DNA from: Clostridia bacterium
GTDB taxonomy: Bacteria; Bacillota; Clostridia; SK-Y3; JACMMQ01
NCBI GenBank assembly: GCA_014378955.1
Contig: JACMMQ010000296.1
Location: 1-12,381, forward strand
Reading direction: 5' to 3'
DNA length: 12,381 nt
Positions 1-7,800 of the stretch are shown piece after piece. The notes under the pieces were generated by a model. That model saw nothing but the letters and a program-made list of their open reading frames with translations, had not been told where the DNA came from and searched no databases. Positions within the stretch are counted from its first letter, which is position 1. Each line of letters opens with the position of its first letter. The position numbers and the translations under genes were made by a program.

Positions 1-558
1 GTTGCCATCAATTTGTAGACCGTTAAAATCCACAAAAGCGGTGATATTATCCAATTTATAATGTGCCGCAAACATCGCAGCTTCCCATACTTGACCTTCT
101 TCTAATTCACCATCACCCATAATTGCATACACATGGTAAGGCTTATTTTTAAGCTTGCCAGCGAGTGCCATGCCGTTCGCAGCGGAGATGCCTTGTCCTA
201 AGGAGCCTGTGGACATATCCACACCCGGTACGCCCTTCATTTCTGGATGTCCTTGTAAATAGCTATCAATGTGTCTGAAGGTTTTCATATCCGCTACTGG
301 GAAATAACCTCTTTCTGCTAAAACGCCATATAAACCTGGTGCACAATGTCCTTTTGAAAGTACAAATCTATCCCTATTTTCCATCTTCGGATTTTTAGGA
401 TCAATGTTCATCACTTCAAAATACAACAAGGTCAATATTTCAGCAATTGACAAAGAACCACCTGGATGCCCAGATGCCGCACTATAAACAGCGGTCAAGG
501 CATTTTTTCGTACTTTTGTCGCTGTAATCGCTAACTGTTTCAAGCTAATTTTTTCCAT
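1..558 (-). CDS. Transketolase, N-terminal subunit (partial, runs off left edge)
   Basis: This is the first 186 residues of a transketolase N-terminal (TPP-binding) subunit, which works with a separate C-terminal subunit to move two-carbon ketol units between sugar phosphates in the non-oxidative pentose phosphate pathway. Visible family motifs are GHPG (residues 30-33), SKGH (68-71), STGSLGQG (116-123) and GDGELEEGQVWEA (148-160), the last being the start of the thiamine-diphosphate motif, followed by VDFNGLQIDG. The ATG at 558 is preceded by GAGAGGGG with about 7 nt spacing and by a strong promoter. The gene continues beyond position 1, so the C-terminal part and any partner gene cannot be seen. 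Split transketolases are common in Clostridia and archaea. That it is the split form rather than full length is inferred from the N-terminal sequence type, because the end is not visible. Confidence 0.93.
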   Translation of the reverse strand, partial: MEKISLKQLAITATKVRKNALTAVYSAASGHPGGSLSIAEILTLLYFEVMNIDPKNPKMENRDRFVLSKGHCAPGLYGVLAERGYFPVADMKTFRHIDSYLQGHPEMKGVPGVDMSTGSLGQGISAANGMALAGKLKNKPYHVYAIMGDGELEEGQVWEAAMFAAHYKLDNITAFVDFNGLQIDGN

Positions 559-591
559 AACCGTACCCCTCTCGACTAAATTTCTCACAAC

Positions 592-620
592 ATTATACCT
601 TATAATGGCAAGGGTGTAAA
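592..620 (-). promoter_or_regulatory. Sigma-A type promoter for the transketolase gene
   Basis: On the minus strand TTTACA (620-615) and TATAAT (597-592) are separated by exactly 17 nt, close to the vegetative consensus. Transcription would start near 585, giving a leader of roughly 27 nt that contains the GAGAGGGG ribosome binding site. No terminator-like hairpin separates mrnC from this promoter, so some read-through from mrnC is possible. Confidence 0.75.
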
Positions 621-655
621 GCAATTTAACCCGTAAAAATCTACAAATTGCCATG

Positions 656-1063
656 TTAATTTAACAAAATTGACATTAATTGGTCTAGACGTTCCTTTTT
701 ACCACATAAATAAAGCATGCCTACAAGCGCTTCTAAGCCTGTTGCACGCTTGTAGGCATTCATTTCTGCATTTTTAGGCACATGCGACTTTGCGTTTCGT
801 CCACGCTTAAACACTGCAAGCTCATCCTCTGACAAAAGTGCTTCAATCGTCTGAAACCGCTCACTCTGCCCATTAGCCTTTACATAATTAGTCGCCAGCT
901 TATGTAGGGTGTTGACCTTGATATTTTCTGATGCAACTAAGCGTGTGCGTACATACAGCTCGTACACGGCATCACCAATATATGCCAACACAAGTGGTGA
1001 GTATTGCGTATAATCGCCAGCTTGATTTTTCTCTAGGGGTAACACACCAAACAACTCATCCAT
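656..1063 (-). CDS. mrnC: Mini-ribonuclease III (MrnC)
   Basis: This 135-residue protein is a mini-RNase III, the dimeric RNase III-like catalytic domain without a double-stranded-RNA-binding domain. In Bacillus it matures the ends of 23S rRNA precursor in the cytoplasm. The sequence shows the signature YIGDAVYELYVR with the metal-binding/catalytic Asp at residue 31, the KRGRNAKS motif (86-93) and the second acidic segment GLEALVGMLYL with Glu111. Length and layout match the family. The ATG at 1063 has only a weak, distant AAGGA upstream. In Bacillus the gene sits beside cysS; here it lies between a TauE-like pair and a transketolase gene, so the context gives no functional hint. Confidence 0.93.
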   Translation of the reverse strand: MDELFGVLPLEKNQAGDYTQYSPLVLAYIGDAVYELYVRTRLVASENIKVNTLHKLATNYVKANGQSERFQTIEALLSEDELAVFKRGRNAKSHVPKNAEMNAYKRATGLEALVGMLYLCGKKERLDQLMSILLN

Positions 1064-1080
1064 CTTTTATGCTCATTTCC

Positions 1081-1109
1081 TTTTTAGACAAATTTACCAT
1101 AGTTGTCAA
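1081..1109 (-). promoter_or_regulatory. Possible promoter upstream of mrnC
   Basis: A perfect TTGACA (1109-1104) is followed 17 nt later by TAAAAA (1086-1081), a weak -10 match. The resulting start would leave only about a dozen untranslated bases and would lose the AAGGA ribosome-site candidate, so this is tentative. The 88-nt gap between the TauE-like gene and mrnC otherwise shows no clear terminator. Confidence 0.3.
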
Positions 1110-1151
1110 GATTTTGCAACTAATTTTTAATACGAATAGGAACATTCAAGT

Positions 1152-1502
1152 TCAACCTGTCTTTTTAACCATTTCAAATACGCCCATGCCTAATAAAAAC
1201 AAAGCAAACATACGCTTTAACAATTCAGGCGCAATAAATTGCACACAATAAGCCCCAACCCAAGCGCCTGCTACCCCGAACAGTGCGATGCACAAAGCCT
1301 CTTTCATCATGATATTTTTCTCTCTAAAATGAATGAAAAGTGCTGCACAGGCGGTCGGAATAAAAAATATGAGATTGATGGATTGTGCGGTGATTTGAGA
1401 AATACCCATGACTAAAACTAAAACAGGAATGAGAATTGACCCACCGCCAATGCCCATTCCACTGATTATGCCTGCTATAATGCCTATTGCTATTAGTATC
1501 AT
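1152..1502 (-). CDS. Half-length TauE/SafE-family permease, second of a pair
   Basis: This 116-residue, very hydrophobic protein has about four predicted membrane segments and the N-terminal glycine-rich signature IAGIISGMGIGGGS of the TauE/SafE (DUF81) family. That family exports or imports sulfite, sulfoacetate and other small organosulfur anions. Typical members have about 250 residues and two homologous halves; this is one half as a free-standing gene. It starts 2 nt after the stop codon of the matching upstream gene, so the two are surely co-translated and probably form a hetero-oligomer equivalent to one full transporter. Substrate cannot be deduced. The final stop is TGA at 1154-1152. 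Confidence 0.8.
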   Translation of the reverse strand: MILIAIGIIAGIISGMGIGGGSILIPVLVLVMGISQITAQSINLIFFIPTACAALFIHFREKNIMMKEALCIALFGVAGAWVGAYCVQFIAPELLKRMFALFLLGMGVFEMVKKTG

Positions 1503-1504
1503 CT

Positions 1505-1858
1505 TTAAAATAACATCCTCACTGCCGCAATGATCATAAATGCACCAAATATCCTATGGAGCCATAACGTCGGAATGTGCTTCAAGGTTTTTGCGCCCAC
1601 AAAGCCACCGATAATGCCCCCTAAAGAACACTGCCCTGCAATTTGCCAATCAATTGCACCACTTTTCATATAAAAGAAAATGCTCATGAGCGTAAAGGGC
1701 AAAATAATGGCGATAGCGGTTGCGTGCGCCTTGTGCGGTGGTATGTCCATGCCTTTTTCAAGCATTGGCACCAACACGGTGCCGCCGCCTGCACCAAAAA
1801 AACCATTGAGTAGTCCAGCGATTACGCCAATGAAAATCGCTACCTTATTTTTTATCAT
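1505..1858 (-). CDS. Half-length TauE/SafE-family permease, first of a pair
   Basis: This 117-residue membrane protein resembles the N-terminal half of a TauE/SafE permease. It has the signature IAGLLNGFFGAGGGTVLVP at about residues 13-31 and roughly four hydrophobic segments, ending in a fourth helix. Its ATG overlaps the TGA stop of sleB by 4 nt (ATGA), and no strong ribosome binding site is visible, so translation is probably coupled to sleB. Each half of the pair begins and ends at equivalent places in the repeat, which argues for two genuine genes rather than one gene broken by a frameshift. The cargo is unknown; small sulfur-containing anions are the family norm. Confidence 0.82.
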   Translation of the reverse strand: MIKNKVAIFIGVIAGLLNGFFGAGGGTVLVPMLEKGMDIPPHKAHATAIAIILPFTLMSIFFYMKSGAIDWQIAGQCSLGGIIGGFVGAKTLKHIPTLWLHRIFGAFMIIAAVRMLF

Positions 1859-2517
1859 TTCGTAAATATATGCTCACCAATGGTGAGTACTGCGGGGCGA
1901 GACCATATCCATGCGCTAGTAGCGGTATTTGGATTAAAATAATAAATACACCCATAGGTCGGATCCCAACCATTCAAGGCATCTACGGCCGCCTTGTAGG
2001 CTGTTGCAGTCATATTAGCGTGTATTTGTCCATCATCAACTGCCGTAAATGCACCTGGTTGATAGATGACACTCGGAATTGTTTTGGGAAAGGATGGATG
2101 CCTTACACGGTTTAAAATAACTGCGCCAACCGCAACCTGACCAATGTATGGTTCACCACGTGCCTCAGCATTGATAACACGTGCTAATAAATCCCTATCG
2201 CCACTCCCGTAGCCACTTGGTGCTCCTGCAGTATTTGGATTCAGCCCTAGTGCTGCCAACGTTTTAGGCCCTGCTACACCATCCTGAGCAAGTCCATTTT
2301 TACGTTGAAAGTATTTTACGCCATTTTCAGTTAATCGCCCATAAATGCCGTCAATATCATCGTTATAATAGCCCCACGCTTTTAGCTTGTTTTGAATTTG
2401 TTTCACTTCTTCACCATTTGAGCCTAATTCCGAAAGCGTGCTTTGCAAAATTGGAAGCTTTAACGCAATTAATACCAGTAAAATCGCTGTAAGTACAATT
2501 GTAAATCTTAAACGCAT
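1855..2517 (-). CDS. sleB: Spore cortex-lytic enzyme SleB
   Basis: SleB is a germination-specific lytic transglycosylase that cuts muramic-delta-lactam-containing cortex peptidoglycan; it is made in the forespore and exported. The 220-residue protein has an N-terminal hydrophobic signal/anchor (residues 5-24), a peptidoglycan-binding domain (about 32-91, with GSNGEEVKQIQNKLKAWGYY and the FQRKNGLAQDGVAGPKT segment) and a C-terminal Hydrolase_2 catalytic domain starting near residue 108, with the presumed catalytic Glu118 in INAEARGEP. The ATG at 2517 follows GAGGTG at a spacing of about 5 nt. The usual partner ypeB is not next to it; two small permease genes follow instead, the first overlapping its stop codon. 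It could equally be a CwlJ/SleB-type paralogue, but the PG-binding domain favours SleB. Confidence 0.9.
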   Translation of the reverse strand: MRLRFTIVLTAILLVLIALKLPILQSTLSELGSNGEEVKQIQNKLKAWGYYNDDIDGIYGRLTENGVKYFQRKNGLAQDGVAGPKTLAALGLNPNTAGAPSGYGSGDRDLLARVINAEARGEPYIGQVAVGAVILNRVRHPSFPKTIPSVIYQPGAFTAVDDGQIHANMTATAYKAAVDALNGWDPTYGCIYYFNPNTATSAWIWSRPAVLTIGEHIFTK

Positions 2518-2598
2518 CTCGTCACCTCATGTTTTTATACTTTTCATCATGATAAAGTATTTTCCATGAGCGATAAAGATATACACTTTTCAAAAATA

Positions 2599-5016
2599 TT
2601 AAGCAGAAACGGGTTGGATATTTTCCTTGCCTTGTTTTTTTTGAAGCTTTGATACCATAATGGTCATATCATCCGTATGCGTTGTCACGAGACTTTGCAC
2701 CGTATGCAATAGCGCTTGTGCCGCTTTTTGTGGATTATCAAAATCCATAGATTGAAGCATTTCGGAAAACCATATCTCACAAACCTTATCCTTGGGTGCG
2801 GCATCAAGCACGCCGTCTGTTACCATGACCAAAACATCACCGCTTTTTAATTTGCGAGACATGTGATCCATGTCAATGTTTTGCATCATGCCAATAGGCA
2901 TAGTTGAGCAACACAGTACGTCAATTTCCTTTTCGGTCACTAAAAATGTGGATGCAGCACCAATTTTGATGAATTCTGCATTGCCTTGATACATATCCAC
3001 AATGGATAAATCCACCGTAGCGAATGATTCCTCAGGGGATTTTAAATACAATACAGAATTAATCATTTTGATCGCATTGTCATGATCAAAACCGCTACTT
3101 AAAAGATTTTCTAACAACGTAATGGTTGTTTCACTTTCAAGCGCCGCTTTTTTGCCACTGCCCATGCCATCACTAATAGCGAGTAAAAACTTACCATTGC
3201 CTAGACTTTTTGCGGTATGATAATCGCCACATTTATCCCCTCGATATTTACTAATCACCGACACGCCTGTATCAAATTCAAAGGTTTCTTGCTCCGTGAG
3301 TTTGACAATATATTCACCCGATTGCGATTTATTTTTAGAAACGCCGTGTATCCGAACCATTTTTTTATGCAGTATTTTGGATACCGCATCCGTTATCATA
3401 TTCATACGACCATCCGTTTGATAATTGAGCATGATTTCAACTGTATAGTTCCCATGCTGATTGCGAATGACATTCACATCACTTACCGCAATGGTGTTTC
3501 TATCCAGTGTTTCATAAATAGCTTGTTCCTTATCCTCACAGTTAATAACCTTTTCAGACACTTCCTCTGCAACACTTTCAATGATGTTTTGCATGCATTT
3601 GATTTGCTCGGATAGGATTGTGCGGCTTTCATTGACCTTGGTTGCACACATCGCATGTATTTTATCAATTTCATAGAAGGTGTTCGTGGTCGCTATAAAA
3701 TCATTGCGGTGGATGCATCTTGACACAAAAAAGGACGGTAGGTCATGGATGGCAATTTTTCCCTTGCGTTCGAGCACTTCTAAGCTGTTAAAAAGTGCTT
3801 TATAAGTATGGTGAAAATCACGCTCCCAGCATGTTTGTCGAATGACACAGCTCGCACAAACCTTTCCTGCTACCTTTTCGATGAATGCTGAAATGGTTGT
3901 ATTATCGGTATTTTCATCCTCGCTATACGCCAGCCCGTTCACTGTTTGTGCGACCTTTTCGAACGAGCAACCAATTTCATGTAACCGATTGACAAAGGCA
4001 GTCTTGATTTTGTCCTCTCTGCCATCACTTTTGCGATTGACATTGATAAAGCGTGCAATGTAAGCATTGATTGGTTGATGCGGAATGCTAGCAAACATCA
4101 CAATTGATAAAATGGTATCGGTCAAGCGAATAACAACCTCAGAAGAGCCATTTAAAAACAGTGTAAACAAGGCGTTAGACAATAAAAACCCCAATGCTGA
4201 GCCTGTTTTCCCCACCCGATTGAACATGCCTGCAAACATGCCCGATATGGCATAGCTACAAATCACAGGGGTGATATTATCTGTGCCAATGCCGTTCAAA
4301 ACGCCCATTAGAAGCCCCACCGTAGTGCCGTATGCCGCACCTTGCTTGTACGAAAAATATAGCAAAAACCATATGCTACACACATTACGCAGTGAAAAGA
4401 GACCGAAAAATTTCCATGCTGGCAGCCCAAGGATGATGATACAGAGCAACACAATCACGCTAACACACTGCTCACGGTTAATTCGTTTGATGGGTTCGAA
4501 AATCGTTGGCATTGCAATGGTGAATAAATAAGTACATAAGAATACAACGATCGCATTGACCACTAGTACCATAAAGTCGTACATCAAGAAGCTTCCAAGC
4601 ATGAGCCACAAGCATCCTACACTGAAAAATGCGATTGCGGCGAGTGTTGCCTTTGCGACCTCTGCCTGCTGTATCTTTAATGTACGCATGAGTGTCATGC
4701 AGCTCACAAACACAATACCCATCAGTAAATACTTGGGTAATATGACAAATCCAGCAGTGAGTATTGCGCCTACGAGCACCCCGACAACCGCAAACAGGGA
4801 TGATGACATGTGTGAACCCACCACCGCCACTAAAAAAGCAACACAAAACGGCTCGGAGATGTTAAAAATCGCTGCTTGCCCTATCATTAAGCCCATCAAA
4901 CCATAAAGGAAGTCAAGCTTATTAAGCACAAATGCAAACCGCTTCGTTACGGGCATCGTTTGCTGATTTGCCTGCTTACTAATGCGTTTGTACGGTAATA
5001 TTTCAATAGTGTCCAT
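2599..5016 (-). CDS. spoIIE: Stage II sporulation protein E (SpoIIE), PP2C-type phosphatase
   Basis: SpoIIE sits in the polar septum and dephosphorylates SpoIIAA, releasing sigma-F in the forespore; it also takes part in placing the asymmetric septum with FtsZ. The 805-residue product matches the family in length and plan. Residues up to about 320 form a multi-pass membrane region of about ten hydrophobic segments. A cytoplasmic linker follows, with the cysteine pattern C387-x2-C390-x5-C396. The C-terminal PP2C phosphatase domain starts near residue 585, with metal-binding aspartates at D616 (SDGMGSG) and D734 (VTDGVLD), and TDD near the end. The ATG at 5016 follows AGGAGG (5029-5024) with 7 nt spacing. 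The gene is monocistronic or reads into sleB 81 nt downstream; no terminator is visible between them. Confidence 0.97.
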   Translation of the reverse strand: MDTIEILPYKRISKQANQQTMPVTKRFAFVLNKLDFLYGLMGLMIGQAAIFNISEPFCVAFLVAVVGSHMSSSLFAVVGVLVGAILTAGFVILPKYLLMGIVFVSCMTLMRTLKIQQAEVAKATLAAIAFFSVGCLWLMLGSFLMYDFMVLVVNAIVVFLCTYLFTIAMPTIFEPIKRINREQCVSVIVLLCIIILGLPAWKFFGLFSLRNVCSIWFLLYFSYKQGAAYGTTVGLLMGVLNGIGTDNITPVICSYAISGMFAGMFNRVGKTGSALGFLLSNALFTLFLNGSSEVVIRLTDTILSIVMFASIPHQPINAYIARFINVNRKSDGREDKIKTAFVNRLHEIGCSFEKVAQTVNGLAYSEDENTDNTTISAFIEKVAGKVCASCVIRQTCWERDFHHTYKALFNSLEVLERKGKIAIHDLPSFFVSRCIHRNDFIATTNTFYEIDKIHAMCATKVNESRTILSEQIKCMQNIIESVAEEVSEKVINCEDKEQAIYETLDRNTIAVSDVNVIRNQHGNYTVEIMLNYQTDGRMNMITDAVSKILHKKMVRIHGVSKNKSQSGEYIVKLTEQETFEFDTGVSVISKYRGDKCGDYHTAKSLGNGKFLLAISDGMGSGKKAALESETTITLLENLLSSGFDHDNAIKMINSVLYLKSPEESFATVDLSIVDMYQGNAEFIKIGAASTFLVTEKEIDVLCCSTMPIGMMQNIDMDHMSRKLKSGDVLVMVTDGVLDAAPKDKVCEIWFSEMLQSMDFDNPQKAAQALLHTVQSLVTTHTDDMTIMVSKLQKKQGKENIQPVSA

Positions 5017-5061
5017 CGTAATTCCTCCTAATGTAGCATAAAAGGTTCTCTAGCTACATAT

Positions 5062-5094
5062 AGTATAAGGTTAACCTCGAAAGAAAATTGTAAA
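5062..5094 (-). promoter_or_regulatory. Probable Spo0A-dependent, long-spacer promoter of spoIIE
   Basis: Minus-strand TTTACA (5094-5089) and TATACT (5067-5062) are 21 nt apart. Long spacing of 21-22 nt is characteristic of the Bacillus spoIIE and spoIIG promoters, which use sigma-A and need Spo0A~P. A partial Spo0A box in reverse orientation, TTCGAGG (5081-5075; consensus TTCGACA), lies in the spacer, and TGTCGTA (5156-5150; consensus TGTCGAA) lies about 55 nt upstream. The box matches are imperfect, so the assignment rests mainly on spacing and gene identity. Confidence 0.5.
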
Positions 5095-5177
5095 TCTATG
5101 AACAATATTAGAATATTTGGTTGACATTTATATATAAATATGCAAGCATTACGACAAATTATGTTCAAAAACGGCGT

Positions 5178-5217
5178 AAAAAAAGACAGAAAAGGAAATA
5201 AACCCTTCTGTCTTTTT
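5178..5217 (-). terminator. Intrinsic terminator of the trp operon
   Basis: A 12-bp perfect stem (AAAAAGACAGAA from 5217 downward pairing with TTCTGTCTTTTT ending at 5180) encloses a 14-nt loop and runs into seven U residues (5184-5178). It begins 2 nt after the trpA stop codon. The opposite strand has five Ts after the same hairpin, so weak bidirectional activity is possible. Confidence 0.9.
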
Positions 5218-5219
5218 GG

Positions 5220-5996
5220 TTAATTGTCGTCAAGTGCTTGTCGAAGTGAAGCGATATATTGCGGCAAATCTTCCTTTTGATGAATGATATGGACGATGGC
5301 ACTGCCGACGATTACACCATCAAAATACGGCTTGACGGCTTGCACCTGTTGTGGGCTGGAAATACCAAAGCCAATCGCCTTTGGCAAGCTAGTCACCTTG
5401 TTTATTTTTTTTGTGAATTGCGTGAAATCTGTTGCAAGCTCACGTCGAACGCCCGTCACACCCATGGATGATACGCAATACAAGAAGCCTCTTGCATTTT
5501 CCACAAGCGTTTTAATTCTGTCCTCCGACGTTGGCGCAATCAGTGTGATGTGAAGTATGTCATATTTCGAAGCGAACGGTGCAATCTCCTGTGCCTCTTC
5601 ATACGGCAAGTCAGGAATTATCACGCCATCTATACCGCACGCCCTACAAGCACAAAAGAACGCATCTAAGCCATATTGTAAAATGGTGTTGAAATATAAA
5701 AGATAGACCAACGGTACATCTGTATCCTGTCTGATTTCCTGTACCATTTGCATAATTTGCGATACGCTAATACCATTTTTCAAAGCACGTTCGTTCGCTG
5801 CTTGAATGACTGGACCTTCTGCGGCTGGATCAGAAAAAGGAATGCCGATTTCGACAAGGTCTGCACCATTTTCAATCATTTCAACAATGTGCTTTTTGGT
5901 TTGCGTAATGTTCGGGTCGCCTGCTGTTAAAAAAGTAATGAGTGCTTTTTTGCCTGCATCTTTTAAGGCGGCAAATTTATTTTCTATTCTATTCAT
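5220..5996 (-). CDS. trpA: Tryptophan synthase alpha subunit
   Basis: TrpA cleaves indole-3-glycerol phosphate to indole and glyceraldehyde 3-phosphate and channels indole to TrpB. The 258-residue TIM-barrel protein has the catalytic Glu49 in [11 protein letters not shown]. At residue 60, where the Salmonella enzyme has the catalytic Asp of LADGP, this protein has Glu (AAEGPVIQ). The phosphate-binding segment [10 protein letters not shown] is near the C-terminus. The chosen start is the ATG at 5996: it is preceded by GGGGGAGGA at good spacing, overlaps the trpB stop by 8 nt (ATGAATAG) and gives the family-standard N-terminus MNRIENKF. A longer open frame to 6023 exists but lacks a ribosome binding site. 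Translation is likely coupled to trpB, which matters because trpB is interrupted upstream. Confidence 0.96.
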   Translation of the reverse strand: MNRIENKFAALKDAGKKALITFLTAGDPNITQTKKHIVEMIENGADLVEIGIPFSDPAAEGPVIQAANERALKNGISVSQIMQMVQEIRQDTDVPLVYLLYFNTILQYGLDAFFCACRACGIDGVIIPDLPYEEAQEIAPFASKYDILHITLIAPTSEDRIKTLVENARGFLYCVSSMGVTGVRRELATDFTQFTKKINKVTSLPKAIGFGISSPQQVQAVKPYFDGVIVGSAIVHIIHQKEDLPQYIASLRQALDDN

Positions 5997-7176
5997 GAAT
6001 ATCCTCCCCCATGTACCGTGCAATTGCCTGTACGTCCTTATCCCCTCTCCCCGATAGGCATATGACGATGATTTGTTCCTTTGGCAACGTTGGTACTAGC
6101 TTGATGGCATGTGCGATGGCATGTGCACTCTCGATTGCAGGGATAATGCCTTCTGTTTTGGCAAGATATTGAAATGCCGACACTGCCTCGTCATCAGTCA
6201 CTGGTACATATTTCACCCTGCCACTATCCGCTAAAAAAGCATGCTCGGGGCCAATGCCGGGATAATCTAGTCCTGCTGATATGGAATACACAGGGTCTAT
6301 ATTGCCTTGCTTATCTTGTAAAAAATACGATTTCATACCGTGCAATACACCCACTGTTCCCTTTGAAATGGTTGCCGCATGCAATGCCGTGTCTACGCCC
6401 TTTCCAGCCGCCTCTGCGCCAATCATCTGAACGCTATCGTGTTGTAAAAATGGGTGGAATAGCCCTATGGCATTGCTACCACCGCCAACACATGCCAATA
6501 ATACATCAGGTAATACACCTTCTTTTTGCATCAATTGTGCTTTGACCTCTTGCCCGATGACGCTTTGAAAATCCCTTACAATGGTTGGATACGGGTGTGT
6601 GCCTAGTGCTGACCCCAACACATAAAAGGTATCGTTTGCACGTGCTACCCATGCACGCATTGCCTCATTACAAGCATCCTTGAGCGTGCCAGTGCCAGAC
6701 TTAACCGCTGTGACCGTTGCGCCTAACAGACGCATACGAAAGACATTGAGTGCCTGTCGTTCCATGTCCTCTTGCCCCATGAACACCTCACACGACATGT
6801 CGAACAATGCCGCCACTGTGGCGGTTGCGACCCCGTGCTGACCTGCACCTGTTTCTGCAATCACTTTTTTCTTGCCCATATGGCGAGCCTATAGGCATTG
6901 CCCTAAAACATTATTTATTTTATGGCTACCGGTGTGGTTTAAATCCTCACGTTTCAAATAAACCTTTGCCCCACCCAAATCTTTGGTCATTTTCTCTGCA
7001 TAATACAAGCGAGAGGGTCTGCCTGCGTATTCTTCATAATAATATTTTAATTCTGCCTTAAAGTCTTCGTCATCCTTTAAAAGCATATATTGTGCTTCTA
7101 ATTCCTTTAAGGTGTTCATGAGTGTTTCAGGGACGTACTGTCCACCGTAGTTGCCAAACCTGCCTTTGTTATGCAT
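5989..7176 (-). pseudogene. trpB: Tryptophan synthase beta subunit, interrupted by an in-frame UAG
   Basis: TrpB is the PLP enzyme that joins indole and serine to make tryptophan. The full frame spans 395 codons, the normal TrpB length, but codon 96 is TAG (6891-6889). Before it lie [16 protein letters not shown] and the PLP lysine K86 in HTGSHKINN; after it the same frame resumes with [19 protein letters not shown] (Glu108), the phosphate loop GGGSNAIG and a complete C-terminus. Homologues read GQ-x-L-L-A here, so one T-to-A change (TTG to TAG) is the simplest explanation. As read, the stop separates the PLP lysine from the rest of the active site. The start is put at the ATG at 7176, 10 nt after AAGGAG and overlapping the trpF stop by 8 nt; an ATG at 7182 is also possible. 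The downstream half could restart at ATG 6879 but has no clear ribosome binding site. It may be a true nonsense mutation, an assembly error or readthrough. Confidence 0.88.
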
Positions 7177-7795
7177 GTGCATGCATCTCCTTCACTGTAC
7201 GAATGAATTGTTCAACTTTTTCTCTATCCTTTTTGTCCCCGCACGCCACCCCACTGCTCACATCTACACCATAGGGGTGCGCAATTTCAATTGCTTGCTT
7301 TACATTTAAAGGGGTTAAGCCACCTGCTAAAAATAATTTGTGCTTTGATGCCGCCATCCTTGCAATTTCCCAGTCAAAGGTTTGACCACTGCCGCCATAT
7401 TCGCCCTGCACAAAGGTATCTAGCACAAATGCATCGGCGGTATATTGCTGTAAAAGTTCTAAATCGCTCGATGATTGTATGCGAAATGCCTTCCAAACTG
7501 CAACATCCTGTTGGGCTTTGATAGTATCTATAGATGCTTGTGGCTCATCGCCGTGTAGCTGTACCACCTGCAAATCGCAAGCACGAACGGCAAGTAGAAT
7601 TTCTTCCATCGGCGCATTCACAAAAATACCAACCTTGCTGATTCGCTTATCCACCTTTTGGCATAACACTTGTGCTTGCTCCATGGTCAATTGTCGGCGA
7701 CTTTTTGCAAATATAAACCCGGCATATTCGGGTGTAAATTCATTGATGATGTCAACATCACTATTTTGCGTAATGCCACAAATTTTAATTTTCAT
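7169..7795 (-). CDS. trpF: Phosphoribosylanthranilate isomerase
   Basis: TrpF catalyses the Amadori rearrangement of phosphoribosylanthranilate to carboxyphenylamino-deoxyribulose phosphate, step three of the tryptophan branch. The 208-residue single-domain barrel starts with MKIKICGIT, carrying the catalytic Cys6, and has the catalytic Asp126 in FVLDTF followed by GGSGQTFDW; the phosphate-binding end GVDVSSGVA is intact. It is a separate gene rather than the TrpC-TrpF fusion of enterobacteria. It starts 5 nt after the trpC stop, with no strong ribosome binding site visible, so coupling to trpC is likely. Its stop overlaps the trpB start. It holds two of the three tryptophan residues found in the whole operon. 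Confidence 0.96.
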   Translation of the reverse strand: MKIKICGITQNSDVDIINEFTPEYAGFIFAKSRRQLTMEQAQVLCQKVDKRISKVGIFVNAPMEEILLAVRACDLQVVQLHGDEPQASIDTIKAQQDVAVWKAFRIQSSSDLELLQQYTADAFVLDTFVQGEYGGSGQTFDWEIARMAASKHKLFLAGGLTPLNVKQAIEIAHPYGVDVSSGVACGDKKDREKVEQFIRTVKEMHAHA

Positions 7796-7800
7796 AGCTT

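Noticed and set aside
621..650. A terminator after mrnC based on CAATTT and AAATTG.
   Set aside because: Arms of only 6 AT-rich bases, a 17-nt loop and no U tract do not support termination.
2518..2598. A sigma-G or sigma-F promoter for sleB in the 81-nt gap after spoIIE.
   Set aside because: Forespore expression is expected, but I could not find -35 and -10 elements matching the consensus at acceptable spacing; CATGATG and GTATA occur but do not pair properly.
5997..6023. A longer trpA start at 6023.
   Set aside because: No ribosome binding site precedes it, the added residues do not fit the family, and the ATG at 5996 has a strong site and gives Glu49 the standard numbering.
6880..6910. 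A frameshift in trpB.
   Set aside because: The sequence on both sides of the stop is in the same frame and matches TrpB continuously (GQCL, stop, ARHMGKKK), so it is a nonsense codon, not an indel.
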